A stretch of 64,000 nt of DNA from Streptomyces filipinensis (GCF_014649495.1 NZ_BMTD01000014.1:62001-126000), one strand, 5' to 3'. Shown: positions 50,568 to 60,391, numbered from the stretch's first letter. Translations and numbers: made by a program. The notes: generated by a model from the sequence alone, not told the origin.

Positions 50568-53024
50568 GTGTCGGGAACGGACGTGCGTACGGAAGCAGAG
50601 GACTCGGGACCCAGCGGTTACGCGGCGGCCCGGCTGCGCCTCCTCACCGAGGGGGCGCGGTCCGGGCCGCCGCGCCGTGCGGCCCTCGCCGAACTGACCG
50701 ACGACTGGCTCGCCGGACTGTTCACCGCGGCGGCGCCGGGCGCGCAGGGGGTCTCGCTCGTCGCCGTCGGCGGCTACGGCCGCGGCGAGCTGTCCCCGCG
50801 CAGCGACCTCGACCTCCTGCTGCTGCACGACGGCTCCGACCCGAGCGCGGTCGCCGCCCTGGCCGACCGCCTCTGGTACCCGGTCTGGGACCTCGGCCTC
50901 GCCCTCGACCACTCCGTGCGCACCCCGGCCGAGGCCCGCAAGACCGCCGGTGACGATCTGAAAGCCCACCTCGGTCTCCTGGACGCCCGCCATCTCGCCG
51001 GCGACCTCGGCCTCACCGCGGGGCTGCGGACGGCCGTCCTCGCCGACTGGCGCAACCAGGCGCCCAAACGCCTCCCCGAACTCCAGGAACTCTGCGCCGA
51101 GCGCGGCGAACGCCAGGGTGAGCTGCGGTACCTGCTGGAGCCCGACCTGAAGGAGGCCCGTGGCGGCCTGAGGGACGCCACCGCCCTGCGCGCCGTCGCC
51201 GCCTCCTGGCTCGCCGACGCGCCGCGCGAGGGCCTCGCGGACGCCCGACGGCGCCTGCTCGACGTACGTGACGCGCTGCATCTGGCGACCGGACGCGCGA
51301 CCGACCGGCTCGCGCTCCAGGAGCAGGACCAGGTGGCGGCCGGGCTGGGTCTGCTGGACGCGGACACGCTGCTGCGGCAGGTCTACGAGGCCGCGGGGGT
51401 CATCTCGTACGCCAGTGACATCACCTGGCGCGAGGTGGGGCGCGTGCTGCGCTCGCGCGCTGTCCGCCCGCGCCTGCGCGCCATGCTCGGGGGCGGCAAG
51501 CCGGTCGCCGAGCGTTCCCCGCTGGCCGAGGGCGTGGTGGAGCAGGACGGCGAGGTGGTGCTCGCCCGCGCCGCCCGCCCCGAGCGCGACCCCGTGCTCC
51601 CGTTGCGCGCCGCGGCCGCCGCCGCGCAGGCCGGCCTCCCGCTCTCCCTGCACGCCGTACGGCGCATGGCCGCCACCGCGCGCCCCCTGCCCACGCCCTG
51701 GCCCGCCGAGGCCCGCGAGCAGCTGGTGACGCTGCTCGGCTCCGGCCGCCCCACGGTGGAGGTCTGGGAGGCACTGGAGGCGGAAGGCCTGATCAGCCGC
51801 CTCATGCCGGACTGGGAGCGGGTCCGCTGCCGCCCGCAGCGCAACGCCGTCCACATCTGGACCGTCGACCGGCACCTGATCGAGACGGCCGTCCGGGCCT
51901 CCGAGCTGGCCCGCCGCGTCAGCCGCCCCGACCTGCTCCTGGTCGCCGCCCTGCTGCACGACATCGGCAAGGGCTGGCCCGGCGACCACTCGGTGGCCGG
52001 TGAGATCATCGCCAAGGACCTGGCCGCGCGGATCGGCTTCGACCGCGCGGACGTGGCCGTGCTCTCGACGCTCGTCCGCCACCACCTGCTGCTGATCGAG
52101 ACGGCCACCCGCCGCGACCTGGACGACCCGGCCACGGTCCGCTCGGTCGCCGAGGCGGTCGGCACCCAGAGCACCCTGGAACTGCTGCACGCGCTGACGG
52201 AGGCCGACGCCCTCGCCACCGGACCGGCGGCCTGGTCCTCCTGGCGCGGATCCCTCGTCGCCGACCTGGTCCGCCGGGCCCGCGCCGTCCTCGCCGGCGA
52301 CGCCCTCGGTGAACCCGAGCCCGCAGCGCCCACCGCCGAGCAGGAGCGGCTGGCGATCGAGGCGTACCGCACGCAAAGCCCGGTCCTCGCGCTGCGCGCC
52401 CAGCCGGAAGCACCGGCGGACCCGGCCCCCGACGGGGAGCCCGCCCAGGAACCCCTCGGCGTCGAGCTGGTCATCGCCGTACCCGACCAGCCCGCCGTGC
52501 TGCCCGCGGTCGCCGGTGTCCTCGCCGTGCACCGCCTCACCGTCCGCACGGCCGAGCTGCGCGCCCTGCGCCTGCCCGAGGACGTCGACGACGGCCCGGT
52601 GCTGCTGCTCAACTGGCGGGTCGCCGCCGAGTACGGCTCCTTGCCCCAGGCCGCCCGGCTGCGCGCCGACCTGGTCCGCGCCCTCGACGGGACCCTGGAC
52701 ATCGCCGGCCGCCTCGCCGAACGGGACGCGGCCTACCCCCGCCGGCGCGGCTGGGTCGCCCCACCGCCCCGGGTGACGGTGGCCCCGGCGGCCTCCCACC
52801 ACGCCACGGTGATCGAGGTCCGCGCCCAGGACGCCCCCGGCCTGCTGCACCGCATCGGCATGGCCCTGGAGAAGGCGGCGGTGCGGGTGCGGAGCATGCA
52901 CGTGAGCACGCTGGGCTCCAACGCGGTGGACGCCTTCTACGTCACGACCGGCACCGGGGAGCCGCTGCCGGGGGAGGACGCGGGGTCGCTGGCACGGGCC
53001 CTGGAGGAGACGCTGCGGGCCTGA
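50568..53024 (+). CDS. glnD: PII adenylyltransferase / uridylyltransferase-like GlnD
   Basis: 818 residues. The N-terminal nucleotidyltransferase has VAVGGYGRGELSPRSDLDLL (Asp80 and Asp82). It is followed by the PII-related linker, an HD domain with LLLVAALLHDIGKGWPGDHS near residue 465, and two C-terminal ACT domains (VIAVPDQPAVLPAVAGVLA and TVIEVRAQDAPGLLHRIGMA). In Streptomyces GlnD acts as PII adenylyltransferase. GTG 50568 is the start, 29 bases after glnK. Ends at a long hairpin. Confidence 0.94.
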   Translation: MSGTDVRTEAEDSGPSGYAAARLRLLTEGARSGPPRRAALAELTDDWLAGLFTAAAPGAQGVSLVAVGGYGRGELSPRSDLDLLLLHDGSDPSAVAALADRLWYPVWDLGLALDHSVRTPAEARKTAGDDLKAHLGLLDARHLAGDLGLTAGLRTAVLADWRNQAPKRLPELQELCAERGERQGELRYLLEPDLKEARGGLRDATALRAVAASWLADAPREGLADARRRLLDVRDALHLATGRATDRLALQEQDQVAAGLGLLDADTLLRQVYEAAGVISYASDITWREVGRVLRSRAVRPRLRAMLGGGKPVAERSPLAEGVVEQDGEVVLARAARPERDPVLPLRAAAAAAQAGLPLSLHAVRRMAATARPLPTPWPAEAREQLVTLLGSGRPTVEVWEALEAEGLISRLMPDWERVRCRPQRNAVHIWTVDRHLIETAVRASELARRVSRPDLLLVAALLHDIGKGWPGDHSVAGEIIAKDLAARIGFDRADVAVLSTLVRHHLLLIETATRRDLDDPATVRSVAEAVGTQSTLELLHALTEADALATGPAAWSSWRGSLVADLVRRARAVLAGDALGEPEPAAPTAEQERLAIEAYRTQSPVLALRAQPEAPADPAPDGEPAQEPLGVELVIAVPDQPAVLPAVAGVLAVHRLTVRTAELRALRLPEDVDDGPVLLLNWRVAAEYGSLPQAARLRADLVRALDGTLDIAGRLAERDAAYPRRRGWVAPPPRVTVAPAASHHATVIEVRAQDAPGLLHRIGMALEKAAVRVRSMHVSTLGSNAVDAFYVTTGTGEPLPGEDAGSLARALEETLRA

Positions 53025-53037
53025 CCTCGCGGCCCCG

Positions 53038-53077
53038 TCGTCCTCGCGCGCCCCCTGGAGCGGGCGTGCGAGGACGA
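53038..53077 (+). terminator. Terminator after glnD
   Basis: A 16-bp stem (53038-53053 with 53062-53077), all Watson-Crick but one G-T pair, with an 8-base loop. It closes the nitrogen cluster before ffh. Confidence 0.75.
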
Positions 53078-53145
53078 AGAGCTTGCGGGGCCAGATACCC
53101 TGGAAGACGCTCAGACTGCCCCCGACTCCGAGGACCGACGCCGCC

Positions 53146-54696
53146 GTGTTCGATACTCTCTCCGATCGCCTCTCAGCGACCTTCAAGAATCTGCGCGGCA
53201 AGGGGCGTTTGAGCGAGGCGGACATCGACGCCACCGCACGCGAGATCCGCATCGCCCTCCTTGAGGCCGACGTCGCCCTTCCCGTCGTCCGCGCGTTCAT
53301 CAAGAACGTCAAGGAGCGCGCCCTCGGCGCCGAGGTCTCGCGCGCGCTGAACCCGGCCCAGCAGGTCCTGAAGATCGTCAACGACGAGCTGGTCACCATC
53401 CTCGGCGGCGAGACCCGCCGCCTGCGCTTCGCCAAGCAGCCGCCCACCGTGATCATGCTGGCGGGTCTGCAGGGTGCAGGTAAGACCACCCTCGCGGGCA
53501 AGCTCGCCCACTGGCTGAAGGAGCAGGGCCACTCCCCGCTGCTCGTCGCCTGTGACCTCCAGCGCCCCAACGCCGTGAACCAGCTGAGCGTCGTCGCCGA
53601 GCGCGCCGGTGTCGCGGTGTACGCCCCCGAGCCGGGCAACGGCGTCGGCGACCCGGTCAAGGTCGCCAAGGACTCCATCGACTTCGCGAAGTCCAAGGTC
53701 CACGACATCGTGATCGTGGACACCGCCGGCCGCCTGGGCATCGACCAGGAGATGATGCAGCAGGCCGCGGACATCCGTGACGCGGTCTCCCCAGACGAGA
53801 TCCTGTTCGTCGTCGACGCGATGATCGGTCAGGACGCCGTCAACACGGCCGAGGCCTTCCGTGACGGCGTCGGCTTCGACGGCGTGGTGCTCTCCAAGCT
53901 CGACGGTGACGCCCGCGGTGGTGCCGCCCTGTCGATCCGGCAGATCACCGGCAAGCCGATCATGTTCGCGTCGAACGGCGAGAAGCTGGACGACTTCGAC
54001 GCCTTCCACCCGGACCGGATGGCCTCCCGCATCCTCGACATGGGTGACCTGCTCACCCTGATCGAACAGGCGGAGAAGACCTTCAGCCAGGAAGAGGCCG
54101 CCAAGATGGCCTCGAAGCTGGCGTCCAAGAAGGGCCAGGACTTCACCCTGGACGACTTCCTGGCCCAGATGGAACAGGTCCGGAAGATGGGCAGCATCAG
54201 CAAGCTGCTCGGCATGCTCCCGGGCATGGGCCAGATCAAGGATCAGATCCAGAACATCGACGAGCGGGACGTGGACCGCATGGCCGCGATCATCAAGTCG
54301 ATGACCCCGGCCGAGCGCCAGGACCCGACGATCATCAACGGCTCCCGCCGCGCCCGTGTCGCCAAGGGTTCCGGTGTCGAGGTCAGCGCGGTGAAGAACC
54401 TGGTCGAGCGGTTCTTCGAGGCCCGCAAGATGATGTCCCGCATGGCCCAGGGCGGCGGTATGCCGGGCATGCCGGGGATCCCGGGCATGGGCGGCGGCCC
54501 CGGCCGGCAGAAGAAGCAGCAGAAGAAGGCCAAGGGCAAGCAGCGCTCCGGCAACCCGATGAAGCGCAAGCAGCAGGAGCTGGAGGACGCCCAGCGCCGC
54601 GAGGCCGCGGCCCAGGGCGGGAACGCCTTCGGGCTGCCGCAGCAGGGCGGCCAGGACTTCGAGCTGCCGGACGAGTTCAAGAAGTTCATGGGCTGA
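53146..54696 (+). CDS. ffh: Signal recognition particle protein Ffh
   Basis: 516 residues. N domain, then the GTPase with GLQGAGKTTLAGKLA (107-121), DLQRPNAVNQL, DTAGRLGIDQEMM, LSKLDGDARGG, and a methionine-rich M domain (GSISKLLGMLPGM, KMMSRMAQGGG). It recognises signal peptides with 4.5S RNA and docks on FtsY. The C-terminal extension is Gly/Lys/Met-rich. GTG 53146 (VFDTLSDRLSATF) is the start. Confidence 0.97.
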   Translation: MFDTLSDRLSATFKNLRGKGRLSEADIDATAREIRIALLEADVALPVVRAFIKNVKERALGAEVSRALNPAQQVLKIVNDELVTILGGETRRLRFAKQPPTVIMLAGLQGAGKTTLAGKLAHWLKEQGHSPLLVACDLQRPNAVNQLSVVAERAGVAVYAPEPGNGVGDPVKVAKDSIDFAKSKVHDIVIVDTAGRLGIDQEMMQQAADIRDAVSPDEILFVVDAMIGQDAVNTAEAFRDGVGFDGVVLSKLDGDARGGAALSIRQITGKPIMFASNGEKLDDFDAFHPDRMASRILDMGDLLTLIEQAEKTFSQEEAAKMASKLASKKGQDFTLDDFLAQMEQVRKMGSISKLLGMLPGMGQIKDQIQNIDERDVDRMAAIIKSMTPAERQDPTIINGSRRARVAKGSGVEVSAVKNLVERFFEARKMMSRMAQGGGMPGMPGIPGMGGGPGRQKKQQKKAKGKQRSGNPMKRKQQELEDAQRREAAAQGGNAFGLPQQGGQDFELPDEFKKFMG

Positions 54697-54776
54697 GGGC
54701 GCCCCGCCGGGTCCGGGTTCGTCCCGGCTTCGGCGCTGGGCATGCCAGGGGTTGGTCATTGTCGTACGGTCCCGAT

Positions 54777-56717
54777 ATGACCAACCCCGCGCCGCCACGC
54801 AAGTCACCCGACCAGCCCTGGCGTACCGAGGGCGCTCCCGACGAACCGCCGCAGCAGCCGCCCGGCGGGCGCCGGATGCGTGGCGGCTGGTGGCGTCTGA
54901 TCGTCACCGCGTTGGTCGTGTACCTGATCGCCAACCTGGTGCTGTCCTACTTCGACCAGGCCAACGAGCCCACGATCTCGTACACCGAGTTCAGCAAGCA
55001 GGTCAACGACGGCAACGTCGCCAAGATCTACGCCAAGGGCGACTCGATCCAGGGCCAGCTGCGCAAGGGGCAGAAGAACCCCGAGGGTGGCGGGAACTAC
55101 ACCAAGTTCAACACCGAGCGCCCCTCCTTCGCGCACGACGACCTCTGGGCGAACCTGACCAAGCACAACGTCACGGTCACCGCCGAACCGGTCGTCCAGC
55201 ACCGCAGCTTCCTCGCCAACCTGCTGATCTCGCTGGCGCCGATGCTGATCATCGTCGGCCTGTGGATCCTCGTCGCCCGGCGGATGCGCGCCGGCCTCGG
55301 CGGCGCGGGCGGCATGCTGGGCCGCAAGGCGCCGCCGAAGCCGGTCGAGCTGGTGCCGGGGGAGAAGCGCACCACCTTCGAGGACGTGGCCGGTATCGAC
55401 GAGGTCGAGGGCGAGCTGAACGACGTCGTCGACTTTCTGAAGAACCCCGACGCCTACCGCCGTATGGGCGCCAAGATGCCCCGCGGGGTGCTGCTCGCGG
55501 GCCCGCCCGGCACCGGCAAGACGCTGCTCGCGCGGGCGGTCGCCGGTGAGGCGGGCGTGCCGTTCTTCTCCGCGTCCGCGTCCGAGTTCATCGAGATGAT
55601 CGTGGGCGTGGGCGCCTCCCGGGTGCGGGAGCTGTTCGCGGAGGCCCGCAAGGTCGCCCCGTCGATCATCTTCATCGACGAGATCGACACCATCGGGCGG
55701 GCCCGCGGCGGTGGCGCCTCGATGGGCGGGCACGACGAGCGCGAGCAGACCCTGAACCAGATCCTCACCGAGATGGACGGCTTCTCCGGCTCCGAGGGCG
55801 TCATCGTGATCGCCGCCACCAACCGCGCCGACATCCTCGACCCGGCCCTCACCCGCCCCGGGCGCTTCGACCGCATCGTCCAGGTCTCGCCCCCGGACCG
55901 CGGCGGACGCGAGGCCATCCTGGAGATCCACACGCGGGAGATCCCGCTCGCCGAGGACGTCGACCTCGCCCAGGTCGCCCGTACGACCCCCGGCATGACC
56001 GGCGCCGACCTGGCGAACCTCGCCAACGAGGCCGCGCTGCTCGCGGTCAAGCGGAAACAGGAGCGCGTGACCCAGTCGGACATGTCCGATGCGCTGGAGA
56101 AGGTCCAGCTCGGCGCGGAACGCCCCCTGGTGATGCCCGAGGAGGAGCGCCGGCGCACCGCCTACCACGAGAGCGGACACGCCCTGCTGGGCATGCTCCA
56201 GCCGGGCGCCGACCCGGTCCGCAAGATCACCATCGTGCCGCGCGGCCGCGCGCTCGGCGTCACCCTGTCCACACCGGACGCCGACAAGTACGCGTACACC
56301 GAGGAGTACCTGCGCGGCCGGATCATCGGCGCCCTCGGCGGCATGGCGGCCGAGCACGTCGTCTACGACGTGATCACCACCGGATCCGAGAGCGACCTGG
56401 AGCAGGTGACCAACATCGCGCGCGGGATGGTCTCCCGCTGGGGCATGAGCGAGGAGGTCGGCCGCCTCTCCGCGCTGCCCAACGACGCCCAGCAGGCCTA
56501 CGGCCTCGCCGCCGCCCCGCAGACCCTCGACGTGATCGACACCGAGATGCGGCGGATCGTGGACGAGTGCTACGAGGAGGCCTGCCGCAAACTCCGCGAC
56601 CACCGCGGCCAGTTGGACGCCCTCGCGCAGGCGCTGCTGGCGAACGAGACGCTGGAGGAGGCGGACGCGTACCGGATCGCCGGGATCACGCGGCTGACCA
56701 AGGACCTGGACCAGTAG
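54777..56717 (+). CDS. FtsH-family membrane AAA+ metalloprotease (paralogue)
   Basis: 646 residues. Two membrane helices (39-58 and about 149-168) flank a periplasmic-side domain. The AAA+ module has GPPGTGKT (242-249), FIDEIDTIGRAR (Walker B, 299-310) and the arginine finger TRPGRFDR. The zinc site is HESGH (464-468) with a downstream aspartate. In the pore loop the usual FVG is replaced by IVG (275-277, EMIVGVGASRVRELF), a change in the substrate-gripping aromatic. This looks like a second actinobacterial FtsH; the canonical one is probably elsewhere. Client proteins unknown. Confidence 0.88.
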   Translation: MTNPAPPRKSPDQPWRTEGAPDEPPQQPPGGRRMRGGWWRLIVTALVVYLIANLVLSYFDQANEPTISYTEFSKQVNDGNVAKIYAKGDSIQGQLRKGQKNPEGGGNYTKFNTERPSFAHDDLWANLTKHNVTVTAEPVVQHRSFLANLLISLAPMLIIVGLWILVARRMRAGLGGAGGMLGRKAPPKPVELVPGEKRTTFEDVAGIDEVEGELNDVVDFLKNPDAYRRMGAKMPRGVLLAGPPGTGKTLLARAVAGEAGVPFFSASASEFIEMIVGVGASRVRELFAEARKVAPSIIFIDEIDTIGRARGGGASMGGHDEREQTLNQILTEMDGFSGSEGVIVIAATNRADILDPALTRPGRFDRIVQVSPPDRGGREAILEIHTREIPLAEDVDLAQVARTTPGMTGADLANLANEAALLAVKRKQERVTQSDMSDALEKVQLGAERPLVMPEEERRRTAYHESGHALLGMLQPGADPVRKITIVPRGRALGVTLSTPDADKYAYTEEYLRGRIIGALGGMAAEHVVYDVITTGSESDLEQVTNIARGMVSRWGMSEEVGRLSALPNDAQQAYGLAAAPQTLDVIDTEMRRIVDECYEEACRKLRDHRGQLDALAQALLANETLEEADAYRIAGITRLTKDLDQ

Positions 56718-56720
56718 GGG

Positions 56721-57620
56721 TCAGGGCACGCGGGCCACGAGGTAGCGGAACACGTTCGGCATCCACACGGTCCCGTCCGGGCGCCGGTGCGGATGCAGGG
56801 CCTCCGTCAGTTCCTTGTCGACCTGCTTGGCGTCGGTCGCCGTGATCGCCGCGTCGAACAGGCCCGTCGACAGCAGCCCGCGTACGGCGCTGTCGGCATC
56901 GGCGTACCCGAACGGGCAGGCCACCCGCCCCGAGCCGTCCGGCTTCAGCCCCGCCCGCTGGGCGACCTCCTCCAGGTCGTCCCGCCGGGCGGGCCGCCAG
57001 CCGCGTGCGCGGCGCAGCGGATCGGCCAGTCTCGTCGCGATCCGCAGCACCGAGGAGGTGGCACAGCGCTCCGGCGGCCCCCAGCCGGCCAGCACCACCG
57101 CGGCCCCGTGCTCGGCCAGCGGCAGCGCGTCCGCGAGCAGCTCGACAACCCCCTCGGAGTCACCGGCGCGGCAGCCTATCGGTTCGAAGACGGTCACCAG
57201 GCCGTACCCGGCCGTCTCCGCGCCGGCCGCCTCCCGGGGCGAGCCGTCGACGAGTCGCGCGAGCGCACGCGCGTGTGGACGGCTTCTTCCGCCGTGCGCG
57301 GCCGCGCCGCCGCTGCCGCCCCGCGGGGTGTCCGGCAGCAGACGTTCGCGGGCGAGGGCGAGCCGTTCGGGGGAGGCGGTGTCGACCCCGGTGACCACGG
57401 CACCTCTGCCCGCGGCCAGCAGCAGCGCGAGCCCCGCACCGCAGCGCAGGCCCAGCAGCCGGGTGCCGGGGCCCACTTCGAGCCGTTCGTAGACGGCTTC
57501 GTAGAGCGGCACCAGCATCCGCTCCTGGATCTCGGCCCAGTCACGCGCGCGTGCGCTCAGGTCCGCGCGGGGTGCGGAATCCGCGCCGGACACGTGCTGC
57601 CGCACGAGCGTAGGTGTCAT
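56721..57620 (-). CDS. SAM-dependent methyltransferase-like protein
   Basis: 299 residues. A class I SAM-binding region is seen (TRLLGLRCGAGLALLLAAGR), with CGAG in place of the usual GCGTG, then GVDTASPERLALA as motif II. The rest is moderately variable, with a long middle insertion. The substrate is unknown. ATG 57620 is chosen because the extension upstream is noncoding-like. It converges on the FtsH-type gene with a 3-base gap. Confidence 0.65.
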   Translation of the reverse strand: MTPTLVRQHVSGADSAPRADLSARARDWAEIQERMLVPLYEAVYERLEVGPGTRLLGLRCGAGLALLLAAGRGAVVTGVDTASPERLALARERLLPDTPRGGSGGAAAHGGRSRPHARALARLVDGSPREAAGAETAGYGLVTVFEPIGCRAGDSEGVVELLADALPLAEHGAAVVLAGWGPPERCATSSVLRIATRLADPLRRARGWRPARRDDLEEVAQRAGLKPDGSGRVACPFGYADADSAVRGLLSTGLFDAAITATDAKQVDKELTEALHPHRRPDGTVWMPNVFRYLVARVP

Positions 57621-58142
57621 AGGTATGCGCCCCAATCCGCCGACAGTTCGCCGTAGTGCCTGATCGCGTGGTCCCCGCGCCGTACGCGCACACTTCCCAC
57701 GTAAGCCAGGTAACTCCCGGCTCGCGGCTCCGTCCAGGGGGCGTGGGGTTCCGCTTGGGCTCGGGACGCGGGTGTGGCGAGATTTCACATGCCGGTCATC
57801 TGGACGGCCATACGGTGTCCGGTTCCGGGGAACCGGCCGGTGCGGGGCGCCGGAGGGCAGGCGGTAACGTCACGGCCGTCACAGACGCTGACCGAGGTGA
57901 GGCATCGCGACGAGAGAGGCCGAAACGTCTCTTGCGCAACCGCCGACCGCGGCTGCATGGGTCCCTACAGGCCGGGGCGTACGGCGGACTACGCGTCGGC
58001 TTGATATGAGCTGTGAGGCTTCTCCACAGATCAGCGCACCCGCCCTCGTCCGGACGCATCAGCGGCAACTGACGGGTACGTGCAAATTATTTGGGATGAC
58101 CCCGAATAGGAACACATTCGAGCTCCCGCTCGTTGTCATTAC
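57621..58142. other. 522-base intergenic region with inverted repeat
   Basis: CCGGTTCC-GG-GGAACCGG (57819-57836) is a perfect 8-2-8 inverted repeat. Nearby GAGAGAGG (57914) and TCTCTTG (57928) can pair weakly. No convincing ORF was seen. The promoter of the SprT-like gene must lie here; TTGATATGAGC (58001) is AT-rich. Confidence 0.4.
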
Positions 58143-58739
58143 GTGAGCACGACACAGACACCACCTGTTCTCGCCGCAGAGCTGGCACAGGCGTGGGCCG
58201 ACATTCAGCGGTACCACCCCGAGCTGCCGGACCTCGCCGCGCCAGAGTCCCTGATCGGGGAGTCGTCGTCCGCGTGCGGTCACGAACTCTCCTTCGAGCG
58301 ACTGCTCCATGAGGCAGTCCACGGCATCGCCGCCGCCCGCGGGATCCGCGACACCTCCCGCGCCGGCCGCTACCACAACCGCCGTTTCCTCGCGATCGCC
58401 GAGGAACTGGGCCTCGACCACCCCGAGGAGCCGCACCCGAGCAGCGGCTTCTCCCTGGTCACGCTCAACCCCGAGGCCAAGCGTCGCTACCGCCCGACCA
58501 TCGAGCGGCTGCAGCGCGCGCTGAAGGCCCACACGGCGGCCACCATGTCGGACACCACCCGCAGCTTCCGCGGTCCGGCCGCCCGGCACGGCTCCTCCGG
58601 CGGTGGCGTCCGGGTCAAGGCGGTCTGCGACTGCGGCCGCAACGTCCGCGTGGTCCCCTCGGTCCTGGCCCAGGCCCCGATCGTCTGCGGCGGCTGCGGC
58701 AAGCCGTTCCGGATCCCGGAGGTGGCGGGAGCGGCGTAA
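58143..58739 (+). CDS. SprT-like zinc metallopeptidase-fold protein
   Basis: 198 residues from GTG 58143. The zinc site HEAVH is at residues 56-60, followed by RYHNRRFLAIAEELGL, matching the SprT family (H-E-x-x-H then a downstream H with F and aromatic). A C-terminal zinc ribbon carries CDCG and CGGCG pairs near residues 160-183. SprT proteins in bacteria and SPRTN in humans are DNA-protein crosslink proteases. The bacterial function is unknown. It precedes rpsP with its own terminator. Confidence 0.8.
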   Translation: MSTTQTPPVLAAELAQAWADIQRYHPELPDLAAPESLIGESSSACGHELSFERLLHEAVHGIAAARGIRDTSRAGRYHNRRFLAIAEELGLDHPEEPHPSSGFSLVTLNPEAKRRYRPTIERLQRALKAHTAATMSDTTRSFRGPAARHGSSGGGVRVKAVCDCGRNVRVVPSVLAQAPIVCGGCGKPFRIPEVAGAA

Positions 58740-58758
58740 TCGCGACAGGCCACGGAGT

Positions 58759-58781
58759 ACCGGCATCTCGTGGGTGCCGGT
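58759..58781 (+). terminator. Terminator after the SprT-like gene
   Basis: ACCGGCA (58759-58765) pairs with TGCCGGT (58775-58781) across a 9-base loop, 20 bases after the stop. The remainder of the gap 58740-59053 holds the rpsP leader and promoter; nothing else was seen. Confidence 0.5.
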
Positions 58782-59053
58782 GGCGGGCCGAGCGGCAACT
58801 TCACAGCAGCGGGCGGCGCACCCGACGTGACCTCACCTCCACGCCGGGTGCCTCCCAGCCATGCCCGAACGCGGCTCACCCCCCTCGGCCGGAAGCGCCC
58901 CGCCGGGTGTGGCACAATGGCTAGCTGTACTCGACAGCCGCACAGGACCCCTCTCTCCTCCGGCTGACGCGTCCATCGGGCACTCGGGTACCGCAACCCC
59001 ACGCGGCAGTCTCGCCGTGCCCAACCACGTCAAATCCAGGAGAACCCACTCCC

Positions 59054-59473
59054 GTGGCAGTCAAGATCAAGCTGAAGCGTCTGGGCAAGATCCGTTCGCC
59101 TCACTACCGCATCGTCGTCGCCGACTCCCGTACCCGCCGTGACGGCCGGGCCATCGAGGAGATCGGCAAGTACCACCCGACCTACAACCCGTCGGTCATC
59201 GAGGTGGACGCCGACCGCGTGGCGTACTGGCTGGGTGTCGGCGCGCAGCCGACCGAGCCCGTTCTCGCCATCCTGAAGAAGACCGGCGACTGGCAGAAGT
59301 TCAAGGGCGAGCCGGCTCCCGCGCCGCTGCTCGTCGCCGAGCCGAAGCCGGCCCGTCCGTCGTTCGAGGCTCTCGGCGGTGACGACGAGGGCAAGGGTGA
59401 GGCGATCACCCAGAAGAAGAAGGCTGAGAAGAAGGACGAGGCCGCTGCCGAGTCCGAGTCGACCGAGGCCTGA
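59054..59473 (+). CDS. rpsP: 30S ribosomal protein S16
   Basis: 139 residues. The S16 core is residues 1-85 (MAVKIKLKRLGKIRSPHYRI, GKYHPTYNPSVIEVD). The C-terminal 50 residues are a charged, Ala/Glu/Lys-rich extension typical of actinobacteria. GTG 59054 follows AGGAG. First gene of an rpsP-KH-rimM-trmD order shared with Bacillus. Confidence 0.97.
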   Translation: MAVKIKLKRLGKIRSPHYRIVVADSRTRRDGRAIEEIGKYHPTYNPSVIEVDADRVAYWLGVGAQPTEPVLAILKKTGDWQKFKGEPAPAPLLVAEPKPARPSFEALGGDDEGKGEAITQKKKAEKKDEAAAESESTEA

Positions 59474-59478
59474 GCAGC

Positions 59479-59718
59479 ATGCTCGAAGAGGCGCTTGAGC
59501 ACCTCGTGAAGGGCATCGTCGACAACCCTGACGATGTGCAGGTCGCCTCGCGCAACCTGCGCCGCGGGCGCGTGCTCGAGGTCCGGGTCCACCCGGACGA
59601 CCTCGGCAAGGTGATCGGCCGCAACGGCCGCACCGCGCGTGCCCTGCGCACCGTCGTGGGCGCCATCGGCGGTCGCGGTGTCCGCGTCGACCTGGTCGAC
59701 GTGGACCACGTCCGCTGA
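59479..59718 (+). CDS. khpA: KH-domain RNA-binding protein
   Basis: 79 residues. A single KH domain: the GRNG loop (VIGRNGRTARALRT) sits between helices, and LEVRVHPDDLGK supplies the beta strand. KhpA-type proteins bind RNA, often with a KH/R3H partner. It starts 5 bases after the rpsP stop. Confidence 0.93.
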   Translation: MLEEALEHLVKGIVDNPDDVQVASRNLRRGRVLEVRVHPDDLGKVIGRNGRTARALRTVVGAIGGRGVRVDLVDVDHVR

Positions 59719-59800
59719 CGCTTCATCGCAACCGGCTCGGGCCGGGGAGGGCCACTGGGCCGTCCCCGGCCCGTAGTCGTATGACAGGAGATCAAGCACA

Positions 59801-60391
59801 GTGCAGCTGGTAGTCGCACGGATCGGCCGTGCCCACGGCATCAAGGGCGAGGTCACCGTAGAGGTGCGCACCGACGAGCCCGAGCTGCGGCTCGGCCCGG
59901 GCGCCGTCCTGGCCACCGACCCGTCCTCCGCCGGACCGCTCACCATCGCCACCGGTCGCGTGCACAGCGGCCGCCTCCTCCTGCGCTTCGAGGGCGTCAC
60001 CGACCGCAACGCGGCCGAGGCCCTGCGCAACACCCTGCTGATCGCCGAGATCGACCCGGAGGAACTGCCCGAGGGCGAGGACGAGTACTACGACCACCAG
60101 CTCATCGACCTCGACGTGGTCACCGAGGACGGTGAGGAGGTCGGCCGGATCACCGAGATCTCGCACCTGCCCTCCCAGGACCTGTTCATCGTGGAGCGCC
60201 CCGACGGCAGCGAGGTGATGATCCCCTTCGTGGAGGAGATCGTCACCGAGATCGACCTGGAGGAGCAGAAGGCCGTCATCAGCCCGCCGCCGGGCCTGAT
60301 CGACGACCGCGCCGAGATCGCCTCCCCGAGCGAGGACACCGGGGAGGAAGCAGGGGCAGGGTCCGGGGGAGAAGCCGGGGAGGACGCATGA
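59801..60391 (+). CDS. rimM: Ribosome maturation factor RimM
   Basis: 196 residues. It binds S19 and helps 30S head assembly. The N-terminal RimM domain (VARIGRAHGIKGEVTVEV) and the C-terminal PRC barrel (YYDHQLIDLDVVTEDG) are clear. The C-terminal 30 residues are acidic and Gly-rich, an added tail. GTG 59801 is the start. The stop overlaps trmD by 4 bases. Confidence 0.95.
   Translation: MQLVVARIGRAHGIKGEVTVEVRTDEPELRLGPGAVLATDPSSAGPLTIATGRVHSGRLLLRFEGVTDRNAAEALRNTLLIAEIDPEELPEGEDEYYDHQLIDLDVVTEDGEEVGRITEISHLPSQDLFIVERPDGSEVMIPFVEEIVTEIDLEEQKAVISPPPGLIDDRAEIASPSEDTGEEAGAGSGGEAGEDA

Noticed and set aside
57656..58068. Short open frames in the gap before the SprT-like gene
   Set aside because: No ribosome-binding site, no family likeness and poor third-position GC pattern on either strand.
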